Shown here: positions 36,447 through 48,500 of the stretch, in pieces | How positions within the stretch are numbered: the first letter of the stretch is position 1 | Layout of the letters: every line of letters begins with the position of its first letter | Source: Sclerotinia nivalis | Lineage: Eukaryota > Ascomycota > Leotiomycetes > Helotiales > Sclerotiniaceae | Assembly (NCBI GenBank): GCA_029531795.1 | Contig: JAPEIS010000018.1 | Location: 62,001 to 126,000 of the forward strand | Length of the DNA stretch: 64,000 bases | Direction: 5' to 3' | Position numbers and translations under genes: made by a program | Notes under the pieces: generated by a model | Told to the model about the DNA's origin: nothing | The model's input: the letters and a program-made list of their open reading frames with translations, nothing else | The model's database searches: none

Positions 36447-36870
36447 AACGAATTACAATAGCGCAAAAACAATCAAAAACAGATATAAAAGCCTACAAAT
36501 GATTTGGCAAGACCAAATCACTTTATAAAGTAATGAAACCTTTGAAAAAATAATATAAATTATCACGGTAAGGGAAAAAATATATATAAAGTTGATCTAT
36601 AATTATATTACAAAAAAGGGAAGAAGGTCAAGAAGGTGACCTGACTATATAGAAGTGAGTGCATGCATGTGTGCCTAAGGCACACATGATCACGTGCAGG
36701 TGAAGGGTGATGAACCCGTAACAGGATTGCTACGCCATTGACCTCTAAATTAAAGGTTGTATTGCGCATCAAGGTTCGAAAGAACCATTGAATGCGAATA
36801 GCTTCAATATAGAAGCCTTCGTTTAAATGAAGATCATATATTTTAAGAGTATATAAATACTAATATTGAT

Positions 36871-39112
36871 TATCTTTTTAAAAGAATGACTAATTATAAT
36901 GAATGTAAATACAAAAACGAAATAGAAAAACCCAAAATCATAATATCCGAAAACCTAAACCTTAATATTCGAAAACCTTAAATCTTAATACCTGTTCTCT
37001 TTATTTATACCTCCATTTCTAATTTAACTTTATTCATATCAATCAACTCCTTCAAAATCTAATAAGGCTTAATTTTCGTCATTGTATTAGCAGGATTAGT
37101 ATTTCTATCAATCTATCGAATCTTCTGAATCTTTCGCTTTTTATACAATTGGTGAATATATATCAGATCGATCATTAATCGCTTTTGGTATATAATACCA
37201 AATCTAACGAGGTATTTGTAAAGTGATTTTGAATTAGTGTATATTACAAGCGGAATGAGATGATTGCAAATATTCATTTGATCGAAGAAGGATTTTATAG
37301 CACTTGCTATATCGAATTCAAAAGTCATTATATAAAGTTCTGAAGTTAATATACTTCTAGTAACTCTTTTGCATTTAACAAAAATCCAATAAAGGATATT
37401 CGCGTTTTTGAATTTATTTGTTAAAATTATAATATATCCGATTTGAGAAGAATGATTAGAGTTATTTGCAAATCCTATATTTATAAATACAAAAAGGGTA
37501 AAGGTTTTTGAATCGAATAGAACGAATTTCAATCTTCTAATAGTGTTTTGGAATTGTCAAGAAAGAGTTTTATTCAGGAATTCAATATCTTTTGAAATGG
37601 GATCGGTAATTTAAATAGTATGAGATAATGAATATACAGCTTCTGATTGGATGAGACTAGTGATATACACTCCTTTAGCCTACTAAGCGATATATTGTTC
37701 CTGAATTGAAACATTCTTTTGTAGTTTGCCTTTAGTTCCTTTAAGATTTGTAGGGCTAAAAACGATTTGTTGAAGGTTTTTACAATATTGCTTCTAAATT
37801 AAATTGATAATATTATCGATCAATGATACAATAGCTCTATTGAATTTGAGAGGATTCATCTCTGTTAATATCTTACAATTTTTTGCTTGAAATTTGATAG
37901 TTTTGAATTATTCCTATTTTAGTTTAGCAAACACTTCGTCGATAACAATAAATATATCGTTGGTTTGAATACCAATAAATGCAAATATTTCGTTATTTCG
38001 ATAAAGAAGACAATGATTATAGATTGATACAATAAAGCCAAATCGATTCATATAATAATCATAGTATATTTTGAATCAATGGTTATCTGATTCTACAATA
38101 CTATATAGGGGTTTCTTTATTTGAAGAACGATATTCTATAAAAGTTGTATTTCCTAAAATGAATAAATATAAAATAGTCGATTTAGTTCTATTATAATCT
38201 GAATATAGACTTATAAGATATTGCAAAGATAAATATGGATATTTTTTGGCTTAAAAATTGAAACTAAAATCAATAGTTTCCATTGATTAACCCTTTATAG
38301 AATTAAAGATTAAATCAAAACAGTTTCCTTTCCAGTATCGTTATATACTTGAACTACTAATTGTAATTTCTTTATAGCTTTATTAGTTTCAATATATTTG
38401 ATCTCATCAACGAATCGGCTTCCGAAGATACAAATTCCGATAGAGATCGAAAAGATAGAAACGTTTTCGAAAATTCCTTTTTCCAATAATCCTTCGATCT
38501 CTTTTCTACAAAAGTCAATAAAATTAAATCTAGATAAAGTAATTTCAAAATCTTCGCTAACTAGAAAGATAATCAAATTAGAATTTAACATCAATAGCGT
38601 TTCTAAAAAGTGTTGATGAATTATTGGAATTTCAATTCGATCTAAAGAATATCATATAGTATAACTAATAGAACAAATAACAATAAATATAAAAGGTATT
38701 ATTGTACAAACAATTACATTTCGATCAAACTCCTGTATTGGATTTGGTGAATCTGGGTTCTGATTGGTTGATTCCGGATTATCAAAAGGATTGATTTCCT
38801 CATCAAGATTATTGAAGAGATCTATTGCTTCTTTCGATTTGGAATAATATAGTTTTACAATAGTACTTCTGAATTCAGTAATTCTATTAGAAAGTTGAAT
38901 TCTATAGATTTCGCTATTAATTTCAAGAAAGGGAAATAGACCTCTCTATTTGCTTTTTTTAGAAACAATAGCTTCTCGTTATATCAAAACATCAAAATCG
39001 ATAAAGAATTTGAGAAATATATTAGAAGATATAATATATAATAGTTTTATTATAAAATAGTTCAAATAATTCAAAACGGAATTCTAATTATTTAATAAAT
39101 TGAATATAAATT
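36871..39112 (-). pseudogene. Copia-type RT and RNase H remnant
   Basis: On the minus strand, 38310-38594 reads a Ty1/copia RT start: FCRKEIEGLLEKGIFE, IFGSRFVDEIK, KLQLVVQVYNDTGKE. 37113-37532 reads the copia RNase H: HSSQIGYIIILTNKF, ILYWIFVKCKRVTRSILTSE, IYTNSKSLYKYLV. The acidic hinge before RT lies at about 38750-38890. Integrase is not visible between the gag part (55883-56521) and this part, so a deletion is likely. I found no intact frame. Confidence 0.8.
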
Positions 39113-39231
39113 TGTTGGAATACGAAATATAGAGTTGTAAGTGTGTAGTTATTATTGTAGTTTAGGTTCTATAGAAAGCTTATATATGAGGTTATACGGC
39201 GAACAGGATGCTGACTCAGCAATTTCCAACA
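39113..39231 (-). repeat. LTR I2 (3' LTR of the gag-only element)
   Basis: It is 119 bp, with about 18 bp (CTTTCTATAGAACCTA region) more than solo copy I1, and contains the TGCTGAGTCAGCA palindrome. Confidence 0.8.
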
Positions 39232-39409
39232 TCCTTTTATTACTGAAGTTCTCAAAAATGAAGCTATTTTTATTTTCTATATACTTAAAAATCATAAATT
39301 CTATTTAGACTTTATTAAAAACTATAATATCTAATTTCCTATAGAGTTCAATATTTGCAGGAAAGAATGTTTTTAATATATCAATCTTTTAAAATCCTTT
39401 GAAGAATAA

Positions 39410-39648
39410 TGATTAGTTAGATATTCAAATTTTTTATTCTTTGAAAAAATAAAAAACAATATGAAGAATATTAATTAAATGATTAATCAGATATTCAACT
39501 TCTTTACTTTTGTAATAGAAAACAATATAAAAAATAATAATCAATCAAATATTCAATCTCTTTACTTTTATAGTAAAAAACAATATAAAAAATAATAATC
39601 AATTAGATATTCAATTTCTTTACTTTTGTAATAAAAAATAATTATATC
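39410..39648. repeat. Tandem repeat, about 58-bp unit, roughly four copies
   Basis: Each copy reads approximately TTAGATATTCAATTTCTTTA followed by CTTTTGTAATAAAAAACAAT and an AT-rich spacer. It lies in the 3' untranslated part of the gag-only element, between gag and the 3' LTR. Confidence 0.75.
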
Positions 39649-40500
39649 CTTTCAAATTGTATTATATTGATATTCGCCTTTCTGAAAGTCTTCGATACTA
39701 TCTGTAAAGCTAGTTTTAGAGTTAAAGCTCTTATCTTTTCCCTTTTTCTTTGAAATCTTTTCTTCGGAATTCGATTCGGATAAAAAGATATCTAATTCGT
39801 TTTTCGATTTCTTCGATTTCTTTATAGATTTCGATTTCTTTATGAATTTCGATTTTGATTTCCTTGTATATTTTTGTACTTTCATATAGAAATAACAATT
39901 ATATTGAAAATGTCCTTTTTTTCTATAGAAATAACATTCACTTTCGTATTTATTATTCTTTTCTCTATCTCTCTTTTTCAATTCTACGAAATTTACAATA
40001 ATTATAGATAATATCGTTTTGTTCGATTGAAATTCGATTATAAATTGTTCTAATATCATATTCTGTAAAAGAGCTAATCTCTTGCTAACTTGTTAATCGA
40101 TTTGTTAAAGAATAATATATATAAATTTGTCACGGGGTCCCCGTATATGGTATACGGAGACCGCTCGGGTTCCGATCTATAGGAGTCGGACCTCGGATAA
40201 GTGTAGGCTAGCCCCGATCGGGGCTAGTGCTATATATAAATGTATTTAAGGAATTATTCCTTTTATAAAAACATAGCTCTTCGAGTTATATTTTATTAAT
40301 AAAAGTGATTTCTGTTATTCTATTTGTTGTCTTTATAATACTACGTAGCTTCTATTTATCTATACCGATACTTCTACAATGTTGTCTTGTCCGCATCCAT
40401 TTAATCAATCTGATTCCCCTGAAGAATTCGTTACCATTATAATCAGCGATACTACGATTTGATATCATTACTTTATCTCTTTTTACAAATTCAGTATAAA

Positions 40501-41670
40501 AATGGAAACAGAAGTAATTAATCTGCAATCTGCAATTCAAAAGTTTACTCTCGATCTACAAATCGAGAAAACCGTATTTATACAATGAAAAAAGAAAAAC
40601 GATAGATTGATTATCTATTTGATTCAATTTCATTCTGTTTCTATTGCTCTGTTTATTTCAATCTCTATTGATTTAACTGACCCTTCGTTTTTGACTTTTA
40701 TTACAATCCTGATTGCCGCTTCTATTCTGTCGAAGCTTTAATTAAGTGAGAAGATATCTGATCCTGTATTATTTGATAAAACGAAAATCGATCTTGATCG
40801 ATTTATTAATCAAATACAGAATAAAATACATACCAATTCCAATCGCTTCACTTCCTTGTATTCCCGCTTGATTTATATAACTGAAAGATTAATTGGATCC
40901 ACTATTATACAAATTCGACCGTATAATATCAAAGGACAATTTGTTAAACTCATCAATTATAAAGATCTATTGTAAATACTGGAAAGAGTTTACAAAAACC
41001 AAAACAAACAAACCGAGATCCGAAAATTTTTAATCAATTTGAGATAGAGAAATCAATTATTCTATATCTTTTATATTGAATTCCAAAAACTAGTATTGAA
41101 AGCTGGGATAGTCGACGACAACAGTACTCTGGTTATTCTATTAGAATAAACCTTGTCAAGTAAACTAAAGAATTAAATTGTTATCACTGAATCTTCTACA
41201 AATAGTATCGATATATTCGTTATTTTCGTACAGATATTAAAAAATCGTTATCTATATCTGATAGGATCGATCGGCTTCGATCGTAATCCAATTATCCCGT
41301 CGTTCTATATTACTACTCAAAACCTGAATCCTGTTAATTATATTTCTGCTCCGTCCCCGAATATTATTATCCGATCTATTGCTTTTGTTACGATTATACT
41401 TATTAAAGATTTAATGGATCTCAATTCCCAAAGATATATTAATAGATATAAATAAAGAGAATACTTCCATTATAGATTTATTGATCATTATATAAAAGAT
41501 TATTTGTTCCTAAACAATCGTTTTGTATAAATTAGAGTTAGCTTTATCAATTCTATCCCACCATCCCCTATTCCGTTTTCTGCTCAGATTCAATTGTATA
41601 CTATATCATTATACAATCTATTCTCTTTCGGCTTTCCGAATTCAGAAAACAAAGTTTGTTTGATATAAAT
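40501..41670 (+). pseudogene. Element C gag
   Basis: It starts METEVINLQSAIQKFTLDL at 40501. The capsid region reads ISDPVLFDKTKIDLDRFINQ, YSRLIYITERLIGSTIIQIR, GQFVKLINYKDLL and LINLR..NQLFYIFYIEFQKLV (about 40750-41110), a typical chromovirus Gag. Many CAG/CAA-to-stop changes are present. Confidence 0.8.
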
Positions 41671-41679
41671 CGTTATCAA

Positions 41680-44600
41680 ACGAAAGCCTTATATATATTA
41701 TACCTATCCGCTACTATAATTCGAGGTTTATTTTTCGTTGAAGAAATAAATAATCGAATAAATTTGATAATATTATCTATTATTATTCTATCAATATCTA
41801 ATCGATTCTGTTCTATTTATATTATAATAGATAACAGATACAAAAGATATACTTTCGCAAATCGAAATTAAATTGAAACTACTAAACTCCTAATGTATAA
41901 ATTATCTGTTCTATTCGAAATCATTAGATTCGATAGAAAAATACTACTTGAAAACCGAATGGATCGTTATATTTTAATCAATCTGCAAATCAACGATCAT
42001 TATAAGAAAAGATCGAAAATCTATATTATTGAATTAATCTATTATCCGATTATCCTAGGGTTGATCTAGTTAAAAAAATACGATCCCTATATCGGATTTG
42101 TATCTAATATTTTTCATTTCGATAGCGAATTCTATCAAAAGTTTTGTAATATACCTATACAATCATTGAATATCCAAACCTTATTTGATATCCCTATCAA
42201 AACCCGTCCTGTTTATCTACTGTTCCGTTTTGAAGTATTAAAGAAAAGAGATATAACAAACATTTCAATCCGAGCTTACTCGATATACATCTATCGAGGC
42301 TACAAGATATTTCAAGTTAGTATTGTTAAGATCACATAGGCAAAGAATCAATTAGTCGTAAAACCGTAGCCAAACTTTTCATTACCCTTTCTAATCATGA
42401 ATAAGCTATTACTTTTAAGTTCAATCAATAAAGAGATATCAGAACGCTTATAGTTCGCCACCATTCCTGTCCTTTCATAAGCAATACAAAGAAGCTTGTT
42501 TACTAAACATTCCAAACTGATCGATGACGTTCCTACGCTGATGATTCGAAATGAGAACGCTTCCGTTTAGGTTTCTTGTTTTGACGAAACTGTTGCGTGA
42601 TCGTAACAAGTATCGACTTGATAAACCGAATCCTGAAAGAAAAAGAAGATTTTGTTCTCGAAAACCTATCTGCTGAATTCCGTTTGTAGATCAATATATT
42701 TTCTTTATATAATACTAACAAACTACCTCCGTATTGTTTATACAATTATGATATCCGATTACAAGATAAGGCTAAACTATCATTTGGAATCCTGTATTCA
42801 ATATCTCAGAATGAATTGAAAGCTTTACAAGAATAATTAAGGGAAAATCTAGCAAAAGGATTTATTCGATCGAGTTCCTTTGCTTTCGCTTCGTCTATCT
42901 TATTTATTAAGAAACCTAATGGTGGTTTTCGATTCTATATAGACTATTGTATATTAAATAATTTATTCATGAAAAATTGATATCTATTGTCTTTAATCAA
43001 AGAGTTCTTGAATAACCTAAAAGGGATAAAGTATTTTACAAAAATAAATATCATTTCGGTTTTCAATAATATCTGAATCAAGAAAGGACAAGAATATCTA
43101 ATTGTATTCCATATTCGATCTGGTTTGTTCGAAACCTTAATTATACTGTTTGGATTGATCAGAGCTTCAACGATATTCTAATAATTTATTAACGATACTC
43201 TGAAAGAATACCTGAATATATTCTACATTGTTTATTTGAATAATATTCTGATCTACAACAAAATCTATTCTGAATATATAAAGCATATACAAAAAGTACT
43301 AGACGTTTTACAGAAAACCGGATTGTATACCAATTTATCGAAATACGAATTCCTGAAATCTGAAACGAAATTCCTAGGCTTAATTGTAAATCGAAAAGGG
43401 ATTCGAATAGATCCAACCAAGATTAAAACAATAATTAATTAGAAAACACTAAAGAATCTAATAGATATACAAATATTTATAGAGTTTAGCAATTTCTATC
43501 GATACTTTATTCACGATTTCTTTTCGATCATTTATTCGATGATAAACCTAATCAAGAAAAATATAATCTTCTAATAGGATTCTATTTATAAGAAATCATT
43601 CTCGAATCTGAAAACTGTATTTACAACAGTATCTATATTAACTTCTTTCGATTGGAAAAAGGATATAATCCTAAAGATAGATATATCGGATTATACATCT
43701 ATTGAAGTCCTTTTCTAATACAATGACAATGGGATTCTGAAACCTGTTATATATTTCTCAAAGAAACATTCGATTGCGAAATATAACTACAAGATTTATA
43801 ATAAAGAATTACTAGCAATTATCCACTATTTCGAAAAATCGCAACCCGAATTAAAAGATGTCTTTTTTTCGATCAAGATTATTATAGATTATAAAAATCT
43901 GGAATACTTTATAATAACAAAGCTATTAAACTATCGTTAAATCTACTAATTTGAATTTCTATCCTGTTTCAATTTCAAGATTATATATTGTCCTGAAAAG
44001 CAAAGAGCGAAATCCGATACTCTAATTAAGAAATCAAAGGATTTGTCTAAAAAAAAGGATGAATATCTTCTTCATTAAAGTTAAATTATTTTGAAAACCA
44101 AAAATCTAGATACAAATCTATTTCCTATTGTTAACCCAAAAAAGAAAATTTATTTCGCAATTACAATCTATAATCAAACCCATACCGATACTTTATCGCT
44201 TATCTGCAATCCCGAATCATCTATTCACAAACCCGGATTATCTATCTGTAAATCTAAACCATTTGTAATACTCGATAACCCAATCCCTATTCAATTACCT
44301 GAATTTATACAATTAGAACCCCCTGAAAAACTGAAACCCTTATTTATTGAAACTTATCTATCCGATCTGCTTTTGTTATCGATTCTAAAGGCTTTAAAAA
44401 AGAATATTGTTAGATATCCGTATATTATATTATTATAAGAAGCTTTATATTCCTAATTACAATCCTCTAAAAGTAAAGCTTTTCTAAATAATCTATAATT
44501 CTCTTATTATCGGATATCTACATTGTATCTATATCTTCGAACTATTTTCCCGAAATTATTATTGGTTTGGATATTACGATTATATTTTCTGTTGAATATA

Positions 44601-45405
44601 CAATTGTTATAATTGCTATTAAACTACCCTAAACTACAAAAAACAAAAAAGAATCTTATACCCTTTTTCGATTCCGCAATAAACCTAGAAAGATATCTTA
44701 ATCGATTTCATCATTTATTTTCCGAAAAGCTCTAAGTATAATACAATATTTATTGTAATCGATCGATTGATCAAAATAAAGCATTTCTTGCTCTATCGAG
44801 GAATCTATAATTCCGAAAAAGTCTCTTATTTATTTCTAAAGTATATATAGAAACTCCACAATCTATTATAGATTATTATATTCGATCGTAGAATTCAATT
44901 TATTTTTGATTTCTAGAAGTATATCTATAAACGATTAGATATTGTTTCGAAGCTATCGATAACTTATCATCTTGAAACCAATGAACAAACAGAAAAAGCG
45001 AATATAATACTCGAATAATACTTTCGCTTATATATATCCTATCTACAGAACGATTGATCCGAATGATTACCGATTATCGAATTCTTGATTAACTCTATTT
45101 AATCCAAAAGCTTCTATTTATTGTCGTTCTTTATCAATTACGATTTCCATCCCCAAATAGGTTTCGAATTTACTGCATTCTTCGATCACTCTGAAATCCT
45201 GAATACTAAGAAATTCGTCAAAAAGATAAAGTCGATCATCGATCATCTGAAAACCGAATTGATCGTTAGTCAAATCTGCTATTCGAAGAATACCGATTTC
45301 CATTATTCGCTTGCCCATCGATACCAATCTGGAGATTTAATCTGATTTAATACTAAGAATATCCGAACTCTTTGTTCCTAAAAGAAGCTAGATTGAAAAA
45401 ACTTA
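41680..45405 (+). pseudogene. Element C pol, first part (PR-RT-RH-IN), with a solo A LTR in the linker
   Basis: The protease region (about 41800-42320) is interrupted by the solo A LTR at 42324. RT (42720-43440) reads LPPYCLYNYDIRLQDKAKLS, GFIRSSSFAFASSILF, KKPNGGFRFYIDYCIL, FHIRSGLFETL and YLNNILIYN (catalytic YLDD changed to YLNN). RNase H lies at 43640-43960 (KIDISDYTSIEVLF). The integrase core follows at 44500-45400 and is cut by element E at 45405. Multiple stops interrupt it. Confidence 0.82.
42324..42608 (-). mobile_element. Solo LTR of family A in element C
   Basis: It is 285 bp, like the two LTRs of element A with one base deleted, and flanked by AGTAT (42319-42323 and 42609-42613). 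It shows that family A was active after element C inserted. Confidence 0.93.
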
Positions 45406-45410
45406 GATCC

Positions 45411-45544
45411 AGATACCGTACTAAAAAGGAGGCAGGTAACGTGACTCCAAAAGGGTCTATATAACCACTCCAACTCAATCTAGTTTAATAAAAAAATGCG
45501 CAACTTCAATTTATCATTTTGTATCCGTTTACGTCGTGTTTACT
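45411..45544 (+). repeat. Element E 5' LTR (134 bp)
   Basis: It contains TCTATATAACCACTCC, a possible TATA element, and GCGCAACTTCAATTTATC. It matches 53892-54025 except for a few transitions. Confidence 0.88.
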
Positions 45545-46370
45545 GGTGATCTATATAGAGATCTATAGATATCTAATATATCGCCAGCATCTTTCCGTTT
45601 GCAAATTCATACTTTATTCTTTCTTCGAAAAAACTACCTTTTGAATCTTCTTTTTAGGGTTGTTGATTGGTATTATAAGTTTCAACAATTCGATCACTTT
45701 AAGGAAGCAAAACAAAGCTATCGTGGTATAAACTCGTTATCTATGGAACTACCAATTTGTATATAGAATCTTCGACTTTTGATTTGTCTAAAGTATCGAT
45801 CTTTTATTGTGTCAAAACGTTCCTTTTCAGAGATTTTAATCTAGTATAGTAATTGTATTTTTAGGAATAAATTTAGTACCGTCTTTCTATCAAAATCTTT
45901 AATCTTTTGATATCGAATTTCCTTTTAACTTCGAATCTTCGAAATATTTATACTTCTTATAGTTGAGAAGTAAAAGATTTAATCTAGAAATCGATTCCGA
46001 AATCTATTCTAGATATCAATAAATTGTTATTCGTTTTTATCGATATCTTCCTGATTTTGATTTACAAGAACAAATATATTATATATCTCTTATTGAAGAA
46101 CTTCTCTTTTCGATTTACAATTCTTCAGAATTCTTACGAATAAAACTCTTAGAACTCGAAATACATTTTTCATTGAATTATTTGAAAGAATTCAATTCGT
46201 TTTCTATTATACTTTTATTTCTTTTCTTCAATCTTTTCAATTCGAATTTTCAAATTATAAGTATATCGATATTCGATGATACTAAAGTTGAGGAGTTTTG
46301 GAACAAGATCAATATCGATTCAGTATCTGAATTTGATTATTGCAATATACCAAATTTTGTATAGCTAAAT

Positions 46371-47300
46371 ATGATCAAAACTATTGTTAAACGAATCACT
46401 AAAGATCCAATTTACAAACCATTTGTTTTTTTCATTATAATTCAATTGAAATTTAAAAGGAAAGTTCAAATCTGGGCAAATAACCATACCGATTTCAAGA
46501 CTATCTTTGAAGATATTGAAACAGTTACTCAGGAAAACGAATTCGTTTTTATTAAGGCCTTTCTAAATTGTTATTCTTTTTACAATGACGAAAATACAGC
46601 TCAGAATGTAATGGATTCAATGAATTCACTTGTTCAAACTAAAAACGAAACCTTTGAGAAATATTATTCACGAGCAAAGGATATTCAATACGATATGGGA
46701 CTCAAAGATATTCCTGCTTTTGAGAAAAACCTTGATGTTATTAATGCAATTGTTCAAAAGAAGTTAATTCTTAACTTTATTAAAGGGTTAATCGATTCAA
46801 TTCTTCGTAATCATTCTATTTCCAATAATATTATCTGTTGATCTTTTGCTGAAAGTTATTATATAATTCAAAGTATTAAGAGAAATATGGAGTTTTAAGA
46901 TTCATTTACAAATGATGAGATTATCAAAGAACTTATAGATAGTATATCCAATACCAAATCCAAAGGTTTTATTAAAGAATAGAAACTCGAAGTTTTTTCT
47001 CAATAATTGAAATCGAAACTTATTTTCAAAAAGGATAATTCGGAAGGAAACTACAATTCCAATAACTTTCGAAATCAAAATAGAGATAGAAATAACAATC
47101 GCAATAATAATAATCGATAAGAACAGAACAATAACCTTCAGCAGATCTTCAATCAAACCCGATAAACCAATTTACCGGATTCAAAGACTTCGAAATATTC
47201 TATTGTGAATGATACAAAAGAATACGATTTAAGTAAGAAACCTCTTTGTTTTGGTTATGGAGAATATAAATATTTTAAATCTGAATATACTGAAAATCCT
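46371..47300 (+). pseudogene. Element E gag
   Basis: 46371-46841 reads one open stretch with the capsid signature KRKVQIWANNHTDFKTIFED and TKNETFEKYYSRAKDIQY. About 350 bp downstream, CFGYGEYKYFKSE is a CCHC zinc-knuckle remnant with Cys and His positions lost to Tyr. Surrounding frames are broken. This gag differs in sequence from those of A, C, D and F. Confidence 0.75.
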
Positions 47301-48500
47301 TTATCAATATAACAATAAATAATTCTCTGTATTATGATTTTATTTAAAAGTATTATTATTAGCAATCTTTTTTATATCGCTATAGGAGATTGGTTTACAG
47401 AAAAATCTGATATCAATTAAATCAATACAATTAGTTCGAGAAAATCAAATCGAATTCGTATCAACCACTATAGGAAACCAAAAATTGTTAAAGATATTCC
47501 TTTTCAATTGAATAGTATCTATAATTCAGATACTATTTTTTATAGTATTATTCCAGACAACGAATTCGATAGTTCTTCAGATTATTCAGATCAAGGATCT
47601 TTCAATAGTTCGATTAATTTTATATAAATATTTGAACAAAGTTTTGTTGAAGAAATTAATTCAAACGATATCGACGATAAAAAAGATCTTGAGAACGAGA
47701 TTATCTTTTATATAACTGTTTTATAATGAAAGAGATCCTGTTCTATTGTTTCATCAGAATTTGAAGATATTTGTTCTTTTTTTCAATCATAAAAAGAAAT
47801 TCGTAAACAGAACAAGAACCTTTTTGTATTTTATATTTGTAGTCGAAGCAAAAATATTACTTTTCAAGTACTAATAGTTTCTTCACAATTACAAATTTCT
47901 ATTTTTTCTTTAGAAGTTCGTTAAACTGAGTTATCACTACTGAAAGTTCGATTATTTACTCTTTCTTTAAAGTATATAATATCTGTTAGCAATCGTAAAG
48001 GATATTTTAGAGATTCTAAATTATTCTTTAATATCGTTGGTAGACAAGAATAAGGATCAATGGATTATAAGATGTTTATACAATGTTTTATATTAGGCTT
48101 TAAAGGAATTAACCTTTTAGATTTTTGTTAGATCTCTCCAGATGCTATCAAGTATTTCAAATATCTTATTACTCGAGAAAACTTAGTTAGAAAGAAGAAA
48201 TCAACAATTATTTATGAATCAGAAGTTTCCTCAACTTTTTCAACTTCAATTCAGAATAAAGATCAAAGTAACCCCAATCAAAATGATCAATTCGATCAAA
48301 ATAATCAATTTAATCAATTAAATCAGAATTCAACTACGAACTCAGATCTTGAGCTAGTACACCCAATTCGATATAGATTTATTCAAAATCATCTGATTCA
48401 TTTTTTTCTTAATCAAATTCGATAGTATTTCTTTTATAAATAAAAGGATTTCAAATACAATCTATCAAGTTTCAGTGTTTCCTTTAAGAATGATCGACAA

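Larger units (their letters stand above)
29517..36723 (-). mobile_element. Element F copy 2, with an internal inversion and nested C2
   Basis: LTRs of 163 bp at 29517-29679 and 36561-36723 lie in minus orientation. GGATT stands to the left (29512-29516) and to the right (36724-36728). The ends of the internal region are in minus orientation as expected: 36448-36560 matches the start of F and 29680-32096 matches its integrase side. The middle, about 32097-36446, runs in plus orientation and is colinear with 21620-24955 of F. Without C2 the element is 6,989 bp. Confidence 0.9.
29405..36865 (+). mobile_element. Solo LTR-like repeat H2, split by the second F copy
   Basis: Joining 29405-29516 to 36729-36865 gives 249 bp that begin TGTAGATGTCG and end TACTAATA, with TTGAT on both outer sides (29400-29404 and 36866-36870). 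It resembles H1 (10863) and in part H3 (58379). The family of the parent element is unknown; no internal region was found. Confidence 0.7.

Noticed and set aside
37113..37532. A host gene on the minus strand (139-codon frame)
   Set aside because: The sequence is a copia RNase H with characteristic CKRVTRSILTSE-type motif, not a host gene.
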